NCBI RefSeq assembly: GCF_020103725.1
Contig: NZ_JAHXBG010000001.1
Location: forward strand, 496,001-560,000
Source of the DNA: Hyalangium gracile
Lineage (GTDB): Bacteria; Myxococcota; Myxococcia; Myxococcales; Myxococcaceae
Direction of reading: 5' to 3'
Length of the DNA: 64,000 nucleotides
Under the pieces are notes generated by a model that saw only the letters and a list, made by a program, of their open reading frames with translations, had not been told where the DNA came from and searched no databases. Positions 61,517 to 64,000 of this stretch are shown here, piece after piece (within the stretch, counting starts at the first letter, position 1; every line of letters begins with the position of its first letter). The position numbers were made by a program, and so were the translations under genes.

Positions 61517-62686
61517 ATGGGGCTGAGGGAGCTGAAAGAGACGGCGCACCAGCAGTTCGTGCGAGGCAGGTTCGCGCAGTGTGCGCAGACGTATCACCAG
61601 ATCCTCCGTCTGGCGCCGAGAGACCCGAACATGCACGTGCGGCACGCGGAGGCGTGTCGGCGCGCGGGGGAGCGGCTGCAGGCCATCGCCTCGTACCGGA
61701 CGGCGGCGGAGCTGCTGCTCGAGCTGGGCTGCGAGTCTCGCGCGCGCGGGGCGCTGAAGGCCGCGCTCGAGCTGGATCCGAACGATCCGTTCCTGCAGGC
61801 GGACGTCGCGCGTCTGGGTCCGCAGCACGAGGAGACGTTCCTGCCGCCTTCCTCCCAGCCGGACGAGCTGCCCCTGCTGCCGCCCCTGGAGCCGGTCGGG
61901 AATCCGGCACCCCCGGCTCCGTCGGCGCCTCGGGCTCTGCGGGCGACACGGCCGGAGGTGCTGCTGCGGACACCCGCTCTGCCGCCCATCCACAGGGCGC
62001 TGCCTTCCGCGCCCTCGGTGCCGCCGCTCGTTCCGCCCGTGCTCCTGCCCGCGCCGAGAGTGCCCTCCGCAAGCTCGAAAGCGGCTCCCACGAGCTCCAA
62101 GTCATCGACGGAGAAGCTGGGCGCGGCGATGGCCAGCGCGGCCGGGGCCCTGGTGCCCTCGGCGCCTCGCTCGACCACCGCGGGCCATGCGGCGCCGACT
62201 CCGCGGCCCACTCCGGCTCCGCTGCCGCAGCAATCGGCGACAGCTCAGGCCCAGCCTCCGGTCCTCACACCGGCGGCGCTCCCCGCGCTCCCGGCTCGCT
62301 CGGCGACGGCTGGCAACGCGGTGCCCAGCATCCCGCCGCGCGTGGCTCCTCACGCACCGAGGAACGTGCTGACTCCGCCGCCTCCGCCTCGAGAGGCCCT
62401 GTTCGACACGAGCCGTGCGCTGCCCGTGGCGCCTCCGGCTCCCGAGGCCTCGACGCCCGCGCCCTCGAAGGAGGCGGCTCCTCGCCTGGAGGTCCGCCGA
62501 TTGTCGGCGACGGCGCTCGCGTTCCGCAGCTCGCCCCATGACAGCTGGGCGGTGATCCGTTCCCACTCGCCGCTCGAGATGCACCTGGTCGAGAGCCTGG
62601 ATCAGCTCCCGCCGATGATGCGCGACTTCACGGTCGACATCACCGTGGAGCCGTCGGCCGAGCCTGCGCCGAGCGCGGTGCACTGA
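61517..62686 (+). CDS. TPR protein with long Pro/Ala-rich linker
   Basis: A 389-aa protein. Residues ~1-115 hold three TPR-like repeats (LKETAHQQFVRGRFAQCAQTYHQILRLAPRDPN, HAEACRRAGERLQAIASYRTAAELLLELG, RARGALKAALELDPNDPF). Residues ~115-330 are a disordered Pro/Ala/Ser-rich linker. The last ~60 residues (RLEVRRLSATALAFRSSPHDSWAVIRSHSPLEMHLVESLDQLPPMMRDFTVDI) form a small conserved-looking domain. ATG 61517 (MGLRELKETAHQQ) was chosen; the frame to 61466 adds Arg-rich residues. TPR proteins bind other proteins; the partner is unknown. Confidence 0.8.
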   Translation: MGLRELKETAHQQFVRGRFAQCAQTYHQILRLAPRDPNMHVRHAEACRRAGERLQAIASYRTAAELLLELGCESRARGALKAALELDPNDPFLQADVARLGPQHEETFLPPSSQPDELPLLPPLEPVGNPAPPAPSAPRALRATRPEVLLRTPALPPIHRALPSAPSVPPLVPPVLLPAPRVPSASSKAAPTSSKSSTEKLGAAMASAAGALVPSAPRSTTAGHAAPTPRPTPAPLPQQSATAQAQPPVLTPAALPALPARSATAGNAVPSIPPRVAPHAPRNVLTPPPPPREALFDTSRALPVAPPAPEASTPAPSKEAAPRLEVRRLSATALAFRSSPHDSWAVIRSHSPLEMHLVESLDQLPPMMRDFTVDITVEPSAEPAPSAVH

Positions 62687-63039
62687 CGGCCGGACATCCT
62701 CCTCGCGGCAACGGCATGCTCGCCAGCTCCGGCGAGCACTCCGCCCTCGACACCGAACTCGCGAGCCGGGCATGTGACGCCCTGGGCGCATGACTGTTCG
62801 GAAACGTCGGGGGTTTTGTGCCTCGAAAGTCCCGACGTTTCCGCACAGTGATGGTGCAGTGTCCCTCGGGACGCTCTCCCAGGAGCCAGGGAGCGGGCGG
62901 CGACACCGCCTGCTCGCTCCGGCTGCAACCGGGATCCACTCCCAACGATGCGCGGGTGCCCTGCTCCCATCGGCCGTGAAGCCGCCAGCCCCTCGTCCGA
63001 GGGGCAGCCAACCAGAGGCAGGGCCTGGAGAGACAGCCA
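62687..63039. other. Intergenic region with dispersed palindrome
   Basis: This ~350-bp stretch has no clear gene. It contains copy 2 of the family-B palindrome (62793-62849), inverted relative to copy 1 at 23385. Frames crossing it give repeats of VRKRRGF-type peptides that are products of the palindrome, not proteins. Confidence 0.5.
62793..62849. repeat. Dispersed palindrome, family B, copy 2
   Basis: ACTGTTCGGAAACGTCGGG (62793-62811) pairs with 62831-62849 with one mismatch around a 19-base loop. Read in the same direction as copy 1's complement, the loop and arms match well, including GGGGTTTTG and AAAGTCCCGACG. This copy lies downstream of the TPR gene and 190 bp from the Cys-rich small secreted gene. 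Confidence 0.85.
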
Positions 63040-63276
63040 CTACATGGAGACGGGCTCGGTTTCCTTCTTCTCGGGAGCCGTGGCCTTCACGGGGGCCTCG
63101 CAGTGGTCGCTCTTGCGGTTGGGGTGGCAGTGCCGGAGGCCATACACGTGATGGCAGCCACACGCATCCACCCGCTTCTTCGCGCAGACGGACGGATTAG
63201 GAGTCTGGCCCGACAACTGGACCGGAGGAGCCGCATGCAACGCCATCGACAAGATCAACCCACCCAGAGACACCAT
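63040..63276 (-). CDS. Small secreted Cys/His-rich protein
   Basis: A 78-aa protein starting at ATG 63276. It has a signal-peptide-like leader (MVSLGGLILSMALHAAP) and then a compact Cys/His-rich segment, SVCAKKRVDACGCHHVYGL, followed by HCHPNRKSDHC. The five Cys and four His could form disulfides or a metal site. It ends in a Lys/Glu/Pro tail. No family recognised. It is divergent from the RtcB-like gene. Confidence 0.6.
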   Translation of the reverse strand: MVSLGGLILSMALHAAPPVQLSGQTPNPSVCAKKRVDACGCHHVYGLRHCHPNRKSDHCEAPVKATAPEKKETEPVSM

Positions 63277-63495
63277 CGCCCTACCCCCTGTTGCTATGGA
63301 GGATGAATGGGAATGCCGGCCGGCAGAGGCAAGCCCTCAGTCCCACCGAGCGGATCCAGATGTGCGCGAGCGAAACATCGCTCGCAGGGCACCCTGTCTC
63401 GTCCTCGAGGACAAGTCGCCTGTCCACCTACCGTCAGCCCTTCGCGGAGGGTACCGTCGCTGCCACGTGTTGAATGACCTCGGGAGGGCTTCACG

Positions 63496-64000
63496 ATGAG
63501 CTGGATTCAAAGGCTGGAGAAGGTCTCGGAAGGGCACTACGTGCTGCCGAAGACCAAGACGATGCGCGTCGACGCGGACCTGTTCCTCTCGGACAAGCTC
63601 CTCTACGGCGACGGCGGCGAGACTCCCGGCCTGGAGGAGGCCGTCTTCGACCAGGTCGTCAACGCCGCGTCCTTCCCGGGCGTCACCCGCGTCGCGGTGA
63701 CTCCGGACTGTCACGTGGGCTACGGCGTGCCCATCGGCACCGTGGTGGAGACCGACGGCATCCTGCTCCCCACCGCCGCGGGCTACGACATCGGCTGCGG
63801 CATGGTGCAGCTGAAGACGACGCTCACCGCCGAGGACGTGGCCGACAAGGAGAAGCGCCGGAAGTGGATCGACGAAGTCACCCAGCGCATCGCCGTGGGC
63901 GTGGGCGCCAGCCGGGTGCAGAAGCAGCGCCGCATCTCCCCCAGCACCTTCGCCGAGGTCGTCCGCCACGGCGCCAAGGCCCTGGGCCGCAACGCCTCCA
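63496..64000 (+). CDS. rtcB: RtcB-type RNA ligase, 3' end outside window
   Basis: The frame starts at ATG 63496 with GGGAGGG about 7 bases upstream and runs through the right edge. Its 168 visible residues match RtcB: the N-terminal LEKVSEGHYVLPKTKTMRVDADLFLSD, then TPDCHVGYGVPIGTVV and PTAAGYDIGCGMVQLK. The Asp and Cys in AGYDIGCGM and the Cys/His in DCHVGYG are the metal-binding residues of the family. RtcB joins RNA 2',3'-cyclic-phosphate (or 3'-phosphate) ends to 5'-OH ends using GTP and Mn2+, for RNA repair. The GTP-linking His lies further downstream and is not visible. Confidence 0.93.
   Translation, partial: MSWIQRLEKVSEGHYVLPKTKTMRVDADLFLSDKLLYGDGGETPGLEEAVFDQVVNAASFPGVTRVAVTPDCHVGYGVPIGTVVETDGILLPTAAGYDIGCGMVQLKTTLTAEDVADKEKRRKWIDEVTQRIAVGVGASRVQKQRRISPSTFAEVVRHGAKALGRNAS

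Overview
The window is GC-rich, tightly packed bacterial DNA with strong G/C third-position bias, frequent GTG starts and 4-bp stop/start overlaps. The gene content points to a myxobacterium, probably of the Cystobacter/Archangium/Stigmatella/Myxococcus group: an Mx162/Sa163-like retron reverse transcriptase, a DUF2378 protein, ELWxxDGT-repeat and FG-GAP lipoproteins, a Ser/Thr protein kinase, and several long HEAT/TPR proteins. No rRNA, tRNA, CRISPR array or intact insertion sequence was seen.

Layout. 1-5850: end of a HEAT-like protein, a TAXI-type solute-binding protein, a secreted protein and a DHA2-family MFS exporter. 6051-17182: the centre of interest, a same-strand block with a 2187-aa WD40+HEAT protein, a SWIM-zinc-finger/WGR protein (GTGA overlap), two tandem retron msr-msd units, a retron reverse transcriptase with the NAxxH, YADD and VTG signatures, and a 160-aa unknown protein (ATGA overlap). 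17255-28983: Uma2-type nuclease, DUF6544-like protein, ELWxxDGT lipoprotein, CLC-F-type antiporter, TonB-like protein, AbiEi-like antitoxin without its toxin beside a decayed ATPase gene, CapA, methylmalonate-semialdehyde dehydrogenase and a pair of trypsin-like proteases.

28984-31880 is a lower-GC accessory islet. It has a 52-aa membrane peptide, a Lys/Pro/Ala-tailed protein interrupted by an amber codon, a four-site palindromic operator array, an XRE-type regulator and an orphan protein. 31901-40630 holds a solitary TssB-TssC-like sheath fusion, DUF6483 and DUF2378 proteins, membrane proteins, a GNAT acetyltransferase, a cardiolipin-synthase-like lipoprotein and a LuxR-type regulator. 40964-58370 is mainly envelope and metabolic genes: an Ig-like lipoprotein coupled to an O-antigen-ligase/TPR protein, cysteine desulfurase, an FG-GAP/lysyl-oxidase protein, a carbonic-anhydrase-like protein, a second DHA2 exporter, an M28 peptidase, a PD40-repeat amidohydrolase and a GT39-like glycosyltransferase. 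58372-61159 is a signalling cluster: a sigma factor, a small secreted domain protein and a kinase that carries the same domain plus a zinc-finger-like N terminus. The window ends inside an RtcB-type RNA ligase gene.

The outstanding observation is that the retron has two msr-msd units, exactly 411 bp apart, with equal internal length. The msr and msd tip loop are almost identical, but both arms of the msd stem have been replaced by unrelated sequences that still pair perfectly. One reverse transcriptase therefore appears set up to make two msDNAs differing only in stem sequence. Two families of dispersed palindromic repeats were also found.
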